The position numbers and the translations under genes were made by a program. The notes beneath the pieces are model-generated. The model was not told the DNA's origin, did no database searches, and saw nothing but the letters and a program-made list of their open reading frames with translations. A stretch of DNA of 64,000 nucleotides from Grammothele lineata (taxonomy: Eukaryota; Basidiomycota; Agaricomycetes; Polyporales; Polyporaceae), in contig NDFF03000007.1 in assembly GCA_002150815.3 (NCBI GenBank), positions 248,001-312,000 of the forward strand, written 5' to 3'. Shown here piece after piece: positions 36,438 through 46,835 of the stretch. Position 1 is the stretch's first letter. Each line of letters opens with the position of its first letter.

Positions 36438-39400
36438 ATGGCGACAAGGCAAAACAAGAAGCGCAAGAGCCGCAACAATGCTCCTCCCCGCGAACGCACC
36501 GTCACCACCCTCACTGACAGCGTCGACGGCCCGTTCGCCCACTCCCCGCCCGACGACCTCCCACCAACACTCATGTCGCCCTCGTTTCCCCCTATCCCGC
36601 CTCCCGGTCCCCCAGCTATGCAGCCTCCCCCGTTCTCCTTCAGCCCTTTCCCTTTCTCCTCGTCTTTCGCTCCTCCCATGTCTATTCCTCCTGGCCCTCC
36701 TTATCATCCTGCACAGCCGTCGTTTTTTCCACCTTCGGTTGCCAACCAACAGTCTATCCCGCCCCCTCCGCCACCCCCGCAACAGACCCCTCCTGCTCTC
36801 CCACCTGGCCAGAACGATCTCGAGATCCTTGAACGCCTCAAGGAGACCATCAAAAACAATCAACATGAGATCTACCGCCCTCTCCCTCAGCCTGCTGCTC
36901 TCGCTAGTGTCTACTTGGGTCCCAGATCCGCTCCTTCTACTCTTTCTGCTCCCTCTACGGTCCCGCCACATCCTGAACAGGTTCCCACCGACGTCTCTCC
37001 TCCCGGTCTCACTATGTCCTCTCAAGCGCCTGGCAAGTCTCCCCCAGATTCGTCCTCTACAGTCACTGCTCCTCCGACGGTTACCTCTCCTCGGGTTCCT
37101 CATACTCCTGATCTCAACACGAAAAAGCTCGTCCAGCAGACGTATACCGCCGAGACCCCTAAGGCTGATGTATGCCCCTCTTTTGTTCAAACGACGTATG
37201 CATTGCTGACCCCCATACCCGTCTCCCCACAGTCCGCCTCATTGTTCGCTGGCAGGCGTCTAGACAGGTACGACTCCATTTCAAGTCTCACGTCTGTCTC
37301 TACCGCCACAAAAGATGTCAAAGATACGCCCAACGGTGGCGGCCTCGTCTCCTCGCTCTTGAATGGTCTCGCAAGTCCTCCGTTGGCTCCCCCCATATTG
37401 GATATCAGTGCTCGTCCAGGTGAGATCACAGACAGTCCTACCCCCCTGTCCGCGAGACTCCCCTCTGCCGATGCCAAAGACGACTTGCACCCTCGGGACT
37501 CTTCCTGGATTCCTCGTAATGGGACTGATGTCAAGGATCGCCCTCTTGTTCACCCTTCTACTGCTCGGTACGAAGGTCCAAGTGCCGCGGGTAACGTATC
37601 TGGCGGTTATAGCGACGGCAGGGTCCCTCCAAGATACCTTGACCGTGAGCGAGAACGAGACAGGTCTCGAGATCGTAGCCGTGACAGGGACTATGATCGC
37701 GAACGCGATCGGAGGCAAGACTATGGCCGCTACAGTCATGACCGACGCGACGACCGACCTCGCCCGCCTGATGACCGTCGGCCGCCACCTCCCCCTCCTG
37801 AACGCCGTGATACTCGCGACTCTCCCTACCGTCCTCGTATGCGAAGTCCAGAGCCGTACAGGTACCGTCTCGAGAAGAGCATGACCGAACCCCGTCCGTA
37901 TCGCAACCTCATGGAAGAACGCGCAATCATCCGTCCTCCCCTTGACCCCGCTGCTGCCACATCGTCTGCTTCTGAGGGACGCACTCCGCCTGGGCTGCCG
38001 GGCGTTCGTGACCGCAGTCCGCTGAAGCCGGCGCCTCTTGTGGACGATAGGCGCCCTCTTCCACCTTCTGGAACTGACCGTCAGATTGAAGACCGCAGGC
38101 CTCCTCACTCTCCGCCCGCAATCGAGAGGGTCGGTAGACCAGATGACAGGCGTCCTCTCGGTGCTTCCTCTTCGATTTCTGAGGACCGTCGACGTCCTCC
38201 GTCTCCGTCTCCAAGTCGGTCTGCAAGACCTCCTCAAGATGACCGTCGTCCCCCTCTTCCTTCAAGTTCTGTCATTCCTAATGACCGTCTGGTAAAACCT
38301 CATGAAGAACGGCGACCTCCAGTGCCTCCTGTCTCAAGAGATACTCTACCTTCGCCTGCGCGAGAAGATGGACACCCTCCGGTTCTGGGCGCTCCGGATC
38401 GTGCGGTTCGCCCTGCGGACGATCGTCGGCCACCAATGCTCCAGGAGCGACTCGCCCGCCCTCTCGCTACTGTTCCTCCAGAGTCTGCTCCTCCCCGTCT
38501 GCCTGCTGATGAACGCCCCGCAAGACCCCCGCAACCTGACGACAAGCCTTCGCGGCCGTTGGAAGAGCGACTCAGTCGCGTACCGACGCTGCAGGAGAGG
38601 CTCAGCCATCCTGTGTCTGCACGGGTGGATGATAGACCTCCGCCGCGGCTCGAAGAGCGGCTGAGTCGACCTTCGGGTGCCCCGCTTCCAAGTCTTGAAG
38701 AACGTCTCTCGAATCCGCCCGTGGAGAGCCGTCCTCAGCGTCCCCTTCCTCCCCCTGATGATCGTGACCGCGACCGTGAGCGGGATCGCCTCCCTCGACC
38801 ACCCCCGCCCTCCGACCGCCTCCCGGGCCGTCCGGGTGACGATCGCGATCGGAGTGTCCTCGCTGAGCCTGCGCGTTCGCTGGACCCAGCGGAGAGGCCC
38901 CGCCACGTCATCCCGTCTCGGCCCCCGTCGCTCACCCGCGACAGTGCCCGCCCGTTCCGCCCTCTCTCTCCGCGCCCGCACCGGTCCCCCGTTCGCGCGG
39001 ACAGCCGCGACTACCGCCCGCTTCCCCCTCCAGAGCGCGAGCGCGACCCCCGAGACCGCGTTGCGGTCGGTGCCGCTCGTCCCCCACCGCCGCTTCCGCC
39101 CTCGACGTACCGCGACGCGCCAGAACGCTACCCCGATACTCGCCGTGGCGACCCGATGGACGTGGATCCCCGCCCGCCGTACCCCCCGCGCGGGACGGAC
39201 CGCACGTGGGTGCCGAACAACGAGCCGCCCCCACCTCCGCCTCCGCTCCCGTCTTCGTCGTCGTTCCGCGAGCGCAGCGTCGACCCCCAGCCGAGGCGCG
39301 CAACGGCAGAGTATCCGCCGCCGCCGCGGGAGTACGAGAGGGAGAGGGAGAGGCCGTTTGGGGATGATTGGTCCGAACGTGCGTCTTGGGACCGGCCGCG

Positions 39401-40217
39401 CGAGTATGAGCGGGATCGCGAGCGGGACCGTGAGCGCGACTTGAAGCGCGGGCCGGACCGGGACAGCGGCGGGCGCTACCCGCCCGAACGCGAGCGGGAG
39501 CCGGCGTGGCAGACTCGTGAAGAGCGTGAGCGCCGCGCCACTTACCCACCGCCGCTCGCGCACGCGGATGTACCGCCGCCGCCGCCTCCTGCACGGGCAT
39601 ACGAGGCGCGTCCGCTCAGCTCGCGTTTGACAGACGCGTATCCCGCCCCGCCCGCGGACGAGCGTGTGTACGAGCGTGGGAGATACCCGCCCCCACCCGT
39701 CTCGACGCTCGATCCCCCACCGCCCCCACTATCGTTCTCGCGCGTCAGAGCGCGGAGCCCGAGTCCCCCCGTGAGGCGGGCGAGCGACGACATGCGTCCG
39801 CCCCCATTGAAGCGCGCGCGGGACGACGCCCCGCCCCTGCCCTCAACCGCAGCTGCGCACGCCCCGCCTCCCCCGCTGTCGTATGCTGGGGGGGCGTACG
39901 ACGACTACCATGCGCCCCCGCCTTCGCTGACGTCGCGAAGGTCGCCACCTCCGGCTCATCCTCACCCTCTGCCTGCGGGGTACTATGACGACGCGCGGTA
40001 CGGGCGGGGCTCGGATGGCGCGAGGGATAGGGAGAGGGAGAGGGATTATTTGGATGCTAGGGAGAGGGATGCGAGGGAGAGGGACGCGAGGTATGGCGTG
40101 CGGCCTGCGCTGGCCCCTCCGCACTCGCACCCCCCACGCTCCCCGCCACCGCCTCCGCCGTACCGGGCGGCGTTCGAGAGGGACGAGAGGCGGTACGGGG
40201 TGCCGCCGCCGCGGTGA
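36438..40217 (+). CDS. Long Pro/Arg/Asp-rich disordered protein, unknown function
   Basis: Starts MATRQNKKRKSRNN, a basic nuclear-localisation-like N-terminus; an in-frame ATG 27 codons upstream is less likely. About 1,240 residues remain if the predicted 63 nt intron at 37,170-37,232 is removed. This intron (GTATGC donor, TGCTGAC branch, CCCCACAG acceptor) is a multiple of three with no stop. The N-terminal third is Pro-rich. The middle (about 37,640-37,800) is an alternating Arg/Asp/Glu tract (RERDRSRDRSRDRDYDRERD). The next kilobase repeats a short DDRRPP unit many times, followed by LEERLSRP repeats. The C-terminal third returns to Pro-rich and RERER tracts. Such Arg-Asp/Arg-Glu tracts occur in RNA-processing factors, but no RNA-binding domain is visible. 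The frame stays open over 3.8 kb of low-complexity sequence, which supports coding. Confidence 0.7.
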   Translation: MATRQNKKRKSRNNAPPRERTVTTLTDSVDGPFAHSPPDDLPPTLMSPSFPPIPPPGPPAMQPPPFSFSPFPFSSSFAPPMSIPPGPPYHPAQPSFFPPSVANQQSIPPPPPPPQQTPPALPPGQNDLEILERLKETIKNNQHEIYRPLPQPAALASVYLGPRSAPSTLSAPSTVPPHPEQVPTDVSPPGLTMSSQAPGKSPPDSSSTVTAPPTVTSPRVPHTPDLNTKKLVQQTYTAETPKADVCPSFVQTTYALLTPIPVSPQSASLFAGRRLDRYDSISSLTSVSTATKDVKDTPNGGGLVSSLLNGLASPPLAPPILDISARPGEITDSPTPLSARLPSADAKDDLHPRDSSWIPRNGTDVKDRPLVHPSTARYEGPSAAGNVSGGYSDGRVPPRYLDRERERDRSRDRSRDRDYDRERDRRQDYGRYSHDRRDDRPRPPDDRRPPPPPPERRDTRDSPYRPRMRSPEPYRYRLEKSMTEPRPYRNLMEERAIIRPPLDPAAATSSASEGRTPPGLPGVRDRSPLKPAPLVDDRRPLPPSGTDRQIEDRRPPHSPPAIERVGRPDDRRPLGASSSISEDRRRPPSPSPSRSARPPQDDRRPPLPSSSVIPNDRLVKPHEERRPPVPPVSRDTLPSPAREDGHPPVLGAPDRAVRPADDRRPPMLQERLARPLATVPPESAPPRLPADERPARPPQPDDKPSRPLEERLSRVPTLQERLSHPVSARVDDRPPPRLEERLSRPSGAPLPSLEERLSNPPVESRPQRPLPPPDDRDRDRERDRLPRPPPPSDRLPGRPGDDRDRSVLAEPARSLDPAERPRHVIPSRPPSLTRDSARPFRPLSPRPHRSPVRADSRDYRPLPPPERERDPRDRVAVGAARPPPPLPPSTYRDAPERYPDTRRGDPMDVDPRPPYPPRGTDRTWVPNNEPPPPPPPLPSSSSFRERSVDPQPRRATAEYPPPPREYERERERPFGDDWSERASWDRPREYERDRERDRERDLKRGPDRDSGGRYPPEREREPAWQTREERERRATYPPPLAHADVPPPPPPARAYEARPLSSRLTDAYPAPPADERVYERGRYPPPPVSTLDPPPPPLSFSRVRARSPSPPVRRASDDMRPPPLKRARDDAPPLPSTAAAHAPPPPLSYAGGAYDDYHAPPPSLTSRRSPPPAHPHPLPAGYYDDARYGRGSDGARDRERERDYLDARERDARERDARYGVRPALAPPHSHPPRSPPPPPPYRAAFERDERRYGVPPPR

Positions 40218-41158
40218 GATGTGAGTGCTGTGTTGTTAGTTCTCTGAGTGCGGGTTGTGGTGCGTACGCTGAGACTTGGTTCGGGACAGCAGGGCCAGAT
40301 CACAGTATGTCTTGTATCGAGGAGCTTCCGTCGCATGTACGAACCCCATCCCATCTACGGCCCCTAACGTCTATCGTCAATGTGTTTCTGAATCGTGTCG
40401 AAATATCTAGCAGAACGGTATCTTGGTTTGCTCGGACGGACTGGCCTGGATCTGTACTAGTACTCGTTCGGTGTACCGTGTCCGCTGTTTGATCAGGTGT
40501 TTCCTCATGTGTCTCACTTCATCTGACTGCCCACACACGCTTGGATCCTCGACTAGAATTGCAATGTGATACTTCTTGCATACTGTACCGTAGGAGTTCG
40601 CACTGTGTCACAATGCGTTGCGACGCCATTTTCATAGTGTTCATTCTTTCCCTCGTCTCTCCCTTTCTAACTGGAGCTTACAGTCCGTTGGACAGAACGC
40701 TTCAGCTTGAAGCTTGAAGATGCAATGCTACTTTCTCAAGTAAGTAGATATTGCTCCCTTCAGTTCCCAAGACGGTCTCAAATGGAAGCGTAGTAGTACG
40801 TGATTGCGGCCACTCTTCGAGATCAGTCACCGAAATACGAGTTTGCAGATATTGAGGGGCTTACAAGCATAAACACGGAGCATAGGCGAGAGGTATTCCC
40901 ATCGAACCAGTCTAATCCTAAATCCATCGATGCGAACTGTTTCAGCAGCCCAAGTAGTGGTTGACTCGGACAACGCGGCGGCTCGAATGCCTTCGACGTT
41001 CAGCGTAAGTCTGCCTGAGCTTCTGGGCGCCGAAGGCTGCGCTATCCGTGTGAACAATCTATTCACGGTCCGAATTTATGATGATCAGTATACCGCCCAA
41101 CTCTTTCATCATAGCTTCTGCTGTCACAGTCACACTGACTCCTCAATCGTCTACCACC
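40218..41158. other. Gene-poor stretch upstream of the ABC transporter
   Basis: About 940 bp. The first half is T/A-richer 3' flank of the Pro-rich gene. A plus-strand frame at 40,930-41,262 encodes DSDNAAARMPSTFSVSLPEL. It resembles the minus-strand frame at the very start of the window, so it may be a remnant of a repeated gene or element. A frame continuous with the ABC gene extends upstream to 41,078, so a longer N-terminus is possible. Confidence 0.35.
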
Positions 41159-43924
41159 ATGTCCAAGGAGAATACGGTGGCCACAGAAGATTCTCTCCGC
41201 GTTGTCAAGCACACAAAGCACGGTATATGGGACTACTACGAGGAGGAAGATCCCGACGCTAGCCGTGCCGCTTTCTTCAGATATCGCAAGTCCGCGGAGA
41301 CAGCGATCGAATCGCTACCGTACCTTGTGCGCGCTGTGAAAGAGGTCATTTCCCTTCCAGGATGCATAGCTCAAATGACAATCTACGTTGCGGCAGAGCT
41401 CGGAGCCTCTCTTGTCCCTGCGCTGTCCATATGGTAAGTAGCGAACTGGGTCGTACATGTTGTGGGCAGCATCGGGCTGACGTGCCCTTCGTTTAGGTTC
41501 CAAGGCCAGCTACTGCGCATCGTGAGTCACGGCGTTTTCTTCAGCGGTACTCGAGCGGGAGCGGGACCACATCTGACTCCCATGACCACATAGACCGAGA
41601 ATGCTGTGGAGACTGGCACAGTCGACACACAGCGCCTCGCTCTTATCTGCGCCGGTCAACTTGCCTGCACCCTCAGCGGCTCCGTCCTCGGCGACATCAA
41701 GAGACGTGCGAATGCTACACTCAACCGCCGCGTCCGCCGCGCGCTCGCGCTGCGTTCCTTTGCCGCCTGCGCGCGCATCGACGTGCCCACTTTCGAGCGC
41801 ACCGACGTACAAGAGGAGCTGCGAGGGCTCATGAACGAGCGTGGAGCTACCATGCTCTGGATGCCGGTCGCAGGTATCTTGGGTATCGTAGGTGCTGCTG
41901 CGCAGCTCGGCGCGCAGGCGTTCGTGTTGTGGGATGCGCTGAAGGGTAAGAGGGATGGGATCCTCATGACGACGTGTACGCTTCTATGCCAGACGATCCC
42001 GTCCCTCCGGATATTGAGATTTATGGGCATGCATCATGGTATCAATTCAGAATTCGTAGCCTATAGTAGCCATACTGATGCGTTGAGCAGCGTGGGCAAT
42101 TACGACGCGCAACATTGACTATAAGACCTTGAAGGGATGGCGATTGGCGATCACACGGAAAGAGCACCGCAAGGAACTCGTTGCGGGGAACATCGGCCCC
42201 CTTTCCGTAGCCGGTAAAGCCTTCTTTTTTGACTTCATCTGTACCACAGGCTGTTCCTCACATCTGGGGCACAGAATATACCAATGCTGCAGAACGACTA
42301 GGGGACGACGACGCATCGTGGGACGAAATCCAAATGGAAAGCTCCTCCGGCTTGTTCTCCTGGAGCGACTTATACCCCTTCTATATGAACGTTCCACGTG
42401 TGAGTAGAACTATTTTAAGACATTGATTCTCGTTCAAACGTATGCTCATCGAGAGTTCACGTAGATCGTTTTCATGCTTCGTGCCGCTCGGGCTCCATTG
42501 CACATGACGGAGGCGCTCGTATCACTGAACCTCGTCCAGACCGCAGCCAGCTCATTCACAGCTACATTGCGTAGGCTGGTTAGGCAGGGGAATACAATCG
42601 GCTCGCAGCTCGTCGCAGTGCGCAAGGCCTACACCGCCTCCGACATACAGAACTCAGTCCCAGACGGGACGGTTGCGTTCCCCACTGACCCAAAGGAGAT
42701 CGCGAACGGAGTTTCTTTGGAGTTTAGGTGCCCTCCCCTCTACTCGCGAGGAAAGCGACTCGGGCTGACACGCATGGCAGGAACGTATCGTTCAAGTATC
42801 CGGACGCCGACAAGTACGCATTACGCAACATCTCGTTCAAGCTACTCCCGGGTCAACTTTGTGTGGGTATATTTCCATCACCGTAATTGAGGTAGACTAA
42901 TAGAAGAATAGGTTATCGTAGGAGCGAACGGAGCCGGGAAAAGTACCATACTGAAACTCATTACTCGCTTGTACGACCCAGAGGAAGGTGAAATCCTCAT
43001 AAGCGGGCGCGACATTCGCACACTCAAGCTGTACGACCTCCGCCAGGCCATCTCTGTACTCTTCCAGGATTATACTCACTTTCCACTGTCTGTACGTGAA
43101 TCTTTCCTACCGAATGACGAGCGGGGTGCTGAAAGGATTCTCTCGGTACTCTTCTAGATCCGCAGCAACATCGCCCTTGGGGATTCCTCGGGACTTGCGT
43201 CGCTAGACCAAGTCCGCGCGGCAGCAGAGCTCGGTGGCGCACATACTTTCGTCGAAAAGCTAAAAGACGGGTACGATACGTTCCTGACGCAGCCGCACTC
43301 GGAGAGGTTTGCCGGCCCACGAAAAGGCTCCCGGAACCAATTTGGACGCGTGTTCGATTCGGTGAAGGTGCTCGAGGCGGCTGACATGAAGCTTAGTTCG
43401 GATCAGGGTCTCAGTGGGGGACAGATGCAGCGGCTTGCAGTGTAAGTTGAAATGCGTTACATCCGGTCAGTGATCTTGCTGACGCAGCGTGGACGCAGGT
43501 CGAGGACGTTCATGCGCTCGGTCGTTCGTGCAGATACACAGGTCGGCCTTCTTCTGTTCGATGAACCAAGCGCTTCCCTCGATCCAATTGCAGAGCATGG
43601 TATGTCTTAGCATATCTGTATTGCGCCACGCTCTCTTTTACTGACGCAGAACAGATTTGTTTGATCGCCTACGCGAGCTTCGTGGGAGTAAGACAATGGT
43701 GTTCTCGTCACATCGCTTCGGGAAGCTCACACGACACGCTGACCTCATCTTGTGAGTTCCAGTATCTTCGGGTCTAGTCATATTATCCTGTTAATCCCAG
43801 ATCCTATTTCAGGTACATGAATGAGTCGGGTATTGTTGAAGCAGGAGCCCACGATGGCCTCATGGTCCACGATGGCGAGTATGCGCGATTATGGCGATTG
43901 CAGGCCCAGGCATTTGTTTCGTAG
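41159..43924 (+). CDS. ABC transporter, HlyB/MsbA-type half transporter
   Basis: ATP-driven membrane exporter; substrate unknown. Starts MSKENTVATEDSLRVV. The membrane part contains IYVAAELGASLVPALSIW, GATMLWMPVAGILGIVGAAA and GAQAFVLWDAL, and a second half after introns (WSDLYPFYMNVP, ARAPLHMTEALVSLNLVQ). The nucleotide-binding domain is complete: NVSFKYPDADKYALRNISF, Walker A in VGANGAGKSTILKL (after a small intron ending GAATAG at about 42,911), Q-loop in SVLFQDYTHFPLS, signature in GLSGGQMQRLAV, Walker B in GLLLFDEPSASLDP and the H-loop in MVFSSHR. The C-terminus ends LWRLQAQAFVS. About ten exons. This group, often annotated only as P-loop NTPase, is common and multicopy in agaricomycetes. 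An inverted fragment of a close relative lies at 17.4-17.9 kb. Confidence 0.88.
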
Positions 43925-44327
43925 ATCGCGGTGGGTTCGAGTAGGCCATCTCATTCGCTCGTTAGCCGTACATTGTGCAGGCTGCCAATGCCACCGACAC
44001 CAGATAGAACCGGCCTTGTGAAGCGTCTGAATGTAGATGTAGAGTTTAGACGATACGGCAGAAGGAACAAAGCCGCAAAGGCGATATATACACCACGTAT
44101 ACATGCATGGTACAAATTGGATATGAAAGCCCATCCAATATTACTATGTATGAGCGAAGAGAAGATCGGTGGTCTGTTTGAACCCCACACCCACATGGTG
44201 TCATCCTCGAAATTGCGCCCCCGGTCTCAAGGATATCTAGCCGCCCTGTGGACCTCCATTCGTCAGTGAGTTGTAGGAGAGAACATAAAGAAAAATCCTG
44301 CATACTTGTGTTGTAGTGATATTCTAT
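43925..44327. other. Convergent intergenic region
   Basis: About 400 bp between the stops of the ABC transporter (plus) and the F-box protein (minus). AT-richer than the genes, with ATATATACACC and ATACATGCATGG blocks around 44,085-44,110. No gene supported; overlapping short frames on both strands are by-products. Confidence 0.35.
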
Positions 44328-46118
44328 TTACTCGACACAATGCCACTTGTCTTTCAACGTCAAATACTTCTCTTCATCCTCCACACGCCATATATCCCGC
44401 ACCTCGAACTCCCCAAAGATATCCACCTCCGGTTCAGCCACCACCAGCTGCTCCACGTACTCCGCGAGACCTTGAAATGGCACGATTGCGGAGTTGAACC
44501 ATTTCCGTTCACTCGGCCTCCTCAACTGCGTGCCGGCCGCGACCGGTTGGACAACGAGTGAGCGCAATGCCATTCCGCGACCCGCTTGCGAACGCCGTAC
44601 GGCTAGCATACGGTGCAAGTGTGACGCAGCACTCGCAAAAGCGTCTATAGTACCCATCAGAAAGTGGCCTCCACGGCGGGGTAGACGCTGCCGTTGATTG
44701 CGTGCAGGTGGTCGGATACGCAGTCCAATGTTGAGCGCATGCAGCGTGGGCACGGCATCCTTGTGAAAGAGTGCATCGCAGAAAACTTGCAGGGCACCCA
44801 CACCGGTAGGGTCAGGACTGCCCGGCGCCCCAAGCCCAACTTTTAGCGCAGTAAGGTGGGGCATCATAGATATCAGCGTAGCTAGCCGGGAACCATCCGT
44901 ATGCTGCGTGTCAAGTATGAACGTGGTGAGATGCGCCATCCAGGGCGGTGGGGAGTCGATATTGTTGCCAAGACTGTCGAGAAACCATTCTACTATGTTC
45001 TTCACCTGGAGATTCCCTTCTATCCATAGGCCAGACATGTCGACTTCAACGGAAAGATGGATCTCGTCATGTCCGCTGGCCCTAAGTTCGAAGGTGCTGG
45101 CTTGTTCAATGGCCTCGTGGCAAAAAAGGTACTGGGCACGGTCACCAACCCAAAAATCGACGTCTTTTCCGCGTACACATGCCCAAGGAGGTATGTCTAA
45201 CAAAGGCAGGATTTGGAAAGCAGGTGAATAGCAGTGGTCAAATGAGAGGAGCCGTAGCAGAGGGAGAGAGACGCGGCTTGTCGAATCAGGTGTGATAGAA
45301 ATACGGTCGTAGTTGGGGATTCGTATATCGGATAAGTAGCCAAACTCGAGCGCAGGGGTATTCTGGAGGACACATAGAAGCTCAGGAAAGTATGTGAAGT
45401 TCCATACATGGTCGAATGAGAGGCTGAGATGGGTGAGATTAGGGAAGTGGTCCGATGGAAGCCAGGCACCCATTCCGACGATGGCAAGAGCTCGAAGCGA
45501 GGTCGTGACACCTTGATCGCCTCCGAACAATGGCTCAAGTTGCGCTGTGTCCTTTACATCGACCGTGAGGTCCCCCACAATGGCGAGATTGAGACACTCG
45601 AGGAGTGGGGCGTTTAGAGTGTGGAGCCACGAGGGCGGATGAGAAGGCCTATAGCAATCTACGAAGTCCAATCTCCGAAGAGATGGGCTGAATGTGGATA
45701 ATGTGCGAGCGACCGTCTCTTCCGGAGTTTTCTCCATATATTCTGCAAAAAGCGCGGATGCGTCCCACATGTTGACCAAAATGGAGAGGGGGAGAGACCC
45801 GGCTCGATGGAGGAAGGCGGAGAACTGGGCACGATGGTGACAGTCGACGTGTGTCCAGAACCCAGGGATGGAGAAAACTAGATTACGCCAATAGCGACAG
45901 ACATGGGAGAGCGTCATTGGTTGAGTGGTGTTAACTCGTGCTGAGGGTAGAGGCAGCATATCATCATCATATGCAACGGAAACTGAAAGGCTTCGGCTCC
46001 GAAGAGGGTAGACGCAGAGCTCGAAGATGACGACAAAGATATCGCTCGGAAGGGAATAGATTGAAGTGCCTGGTGGAGTGGTGGTAGCGGCTTGGTCAAG
46101 CATATTGAAAACAGCCAT
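44328..46118 (-). CDS. F-box-like domain protein with leucine-rich tail
   Basis: Single-exon gene of 596 residues. An F-box-like domain lies at about residues 18-85: IYSLPSDIFVVIFELCVYP, a basidiomycete-type insert, then SHVCRYWRNLVFSIPGFWTH. After this come irregular leucine-rich segments (LRRLDFVDCY, LLECLNLAIVGDL, LTHLSLSFDHVW, LPLLRLLSFDHC), as in the large F-box/LRR families of mushrooms. These proteins are presumed substrate adaptors of SCF ubiquitin ligases. Target unknown. The frame is open and intact. It sits tail to tail with the ABC transporter. Confidence 0.88.
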   Translation of the reverse strand: MAVFNMLDQAATTTPPGTSIYSLPSDIFVVIFELCVYPLRSRSLSVSVAYDDDMLPLPSARVNTTQPMTLSHVCRYWRNLVFSIPGFWTHVDCHHRAQFSAFLHRAGSLPLSILVNMWDASALFAEYMEKTPEETVARTLSTFSPSLRRLDFVDCYRPSHPPSWLHTLNAPLLECLNLAIVGDLTVDVKDTAQLEPLFGGDQGVTTSLRALAIVGMGAWLPSDHFPNLTHLSLSFDHVWNFTYFPELLCVLQNTPALEFGYLSDIRIPNYDRISITPDSTSRVSLPLLRLLSFDHCYSPAFQILPLLDIPPWACVRGKDVDFWVGDRAQYLFCHEAIEQASTFELRASGHDEIHLSVEVDMSGLWIEGNLQVKNIVEWFLDSLGNNIDSPPPWMAHLTTFILDTQHTDGSRLATLISMMPHLTALKVGLGAPGSPDPTGVGALQVFCDALFHKDAVPTLHALNIGLRIRPPARNQRQRLPRRGGHFLMGTIDAFASAASHLHRMLAVRRSQAGRGMALRSLVVQPVAAGTQLRRPSERKWFNSAIVPFQGLAEYVEQLVVAEPEVDIFGEFEVRDIWRVEDEEKYLTLKDKWHCVE

Positions 46119-46267
46119 GGCATTGCTGACTACCGCAATCTAAGAGTGAAAATATCCATCAAGAAGGGGAGCACAATACGCCAACTACGGGACAGACCTT
46201 TGTATCAACGCTATAGTAGCAGAAGCATGTGAGGACAGGCTCGTGATATGCAAATGTGAGAGACAAC

Positions 46268-46761
46268 TCACTCCAGCGAGCAGTGCTCCTCTTCAAGCCC
46301 AGTTAAACTCTGCGAAGCCGTCTCCCCCGTGCCCAAATGAGAAGCTGAGTGCTGTCTCATGATCGACAAAGTAGCGGCGAGGAACTTGTGCCACTCAGGC
46401 TGGTGGTCGGCTGAGCAGCTGGGTCAGCCAGGGAGATGAGCAGAGAACGCACAGAGTCAACATACAAGGGGTCTAGCAATTCTCTGAGATTGCCACGATC
46501 TGCTGATAGTAAGTCAAGGACCGTGGCGTCGGGATCGTGGCTCAGTGAGAGAGCGATCAAAGAGCGATGGCAGTCGGAAGTGACAAACGCGTCGCGTAAC
46601 GAGACTGTCACGACGTTACGCGTCACTACCGACGGCCGCTTCCGCCGTTGGTAGTATGCCCAAAGCTCGTTCCCCTTACGAATGTTGACGTTGAGCTCGA
46701 ATCGGAAATAGGGGATACAACACGTTGTTCGATTCAAAGGAAAGAGCTCGAATCGATACAT
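46268..46761 (-). CDS. Small hypothetical protein, two exons
   Basis: Not recognised. The first exon starts MYRFELFPLNRTTCCIPYFR and is open to ELLDP. A 47 nt intron (GTATGT donor, GGCTGACC branch, CCCAG acceptor, roughly 46,418-46,464) joins it to FCSADHQPEWHKFLAATLSI, continuing HSASHLGTGETASQSLTGLE and EEEHCSLE before the stop at 46,268. The join keeps frame and produces a plausible Trp-containing C-terminus, which supports a real gene of about 150 residues. It lies on the same strand just 75 bp after the HET gene stop, so it could also be a distal exon set of that gene. Confidence 0.5.
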
Positions 46762-46835
46762 ATTAGGAAACGAGTGGGTAGTCCTGGATCATCGGCTCGG
46801 AGCACTGCGCAGTGTTTGTAGATGCCTGGAGGAGC

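Noticed and set aside
38346..39563. 405-codon minus-strand frame
   Set aside because: Antisense of the Pro/Arg/Asp-rich gene; Arg-rich shadow frame.
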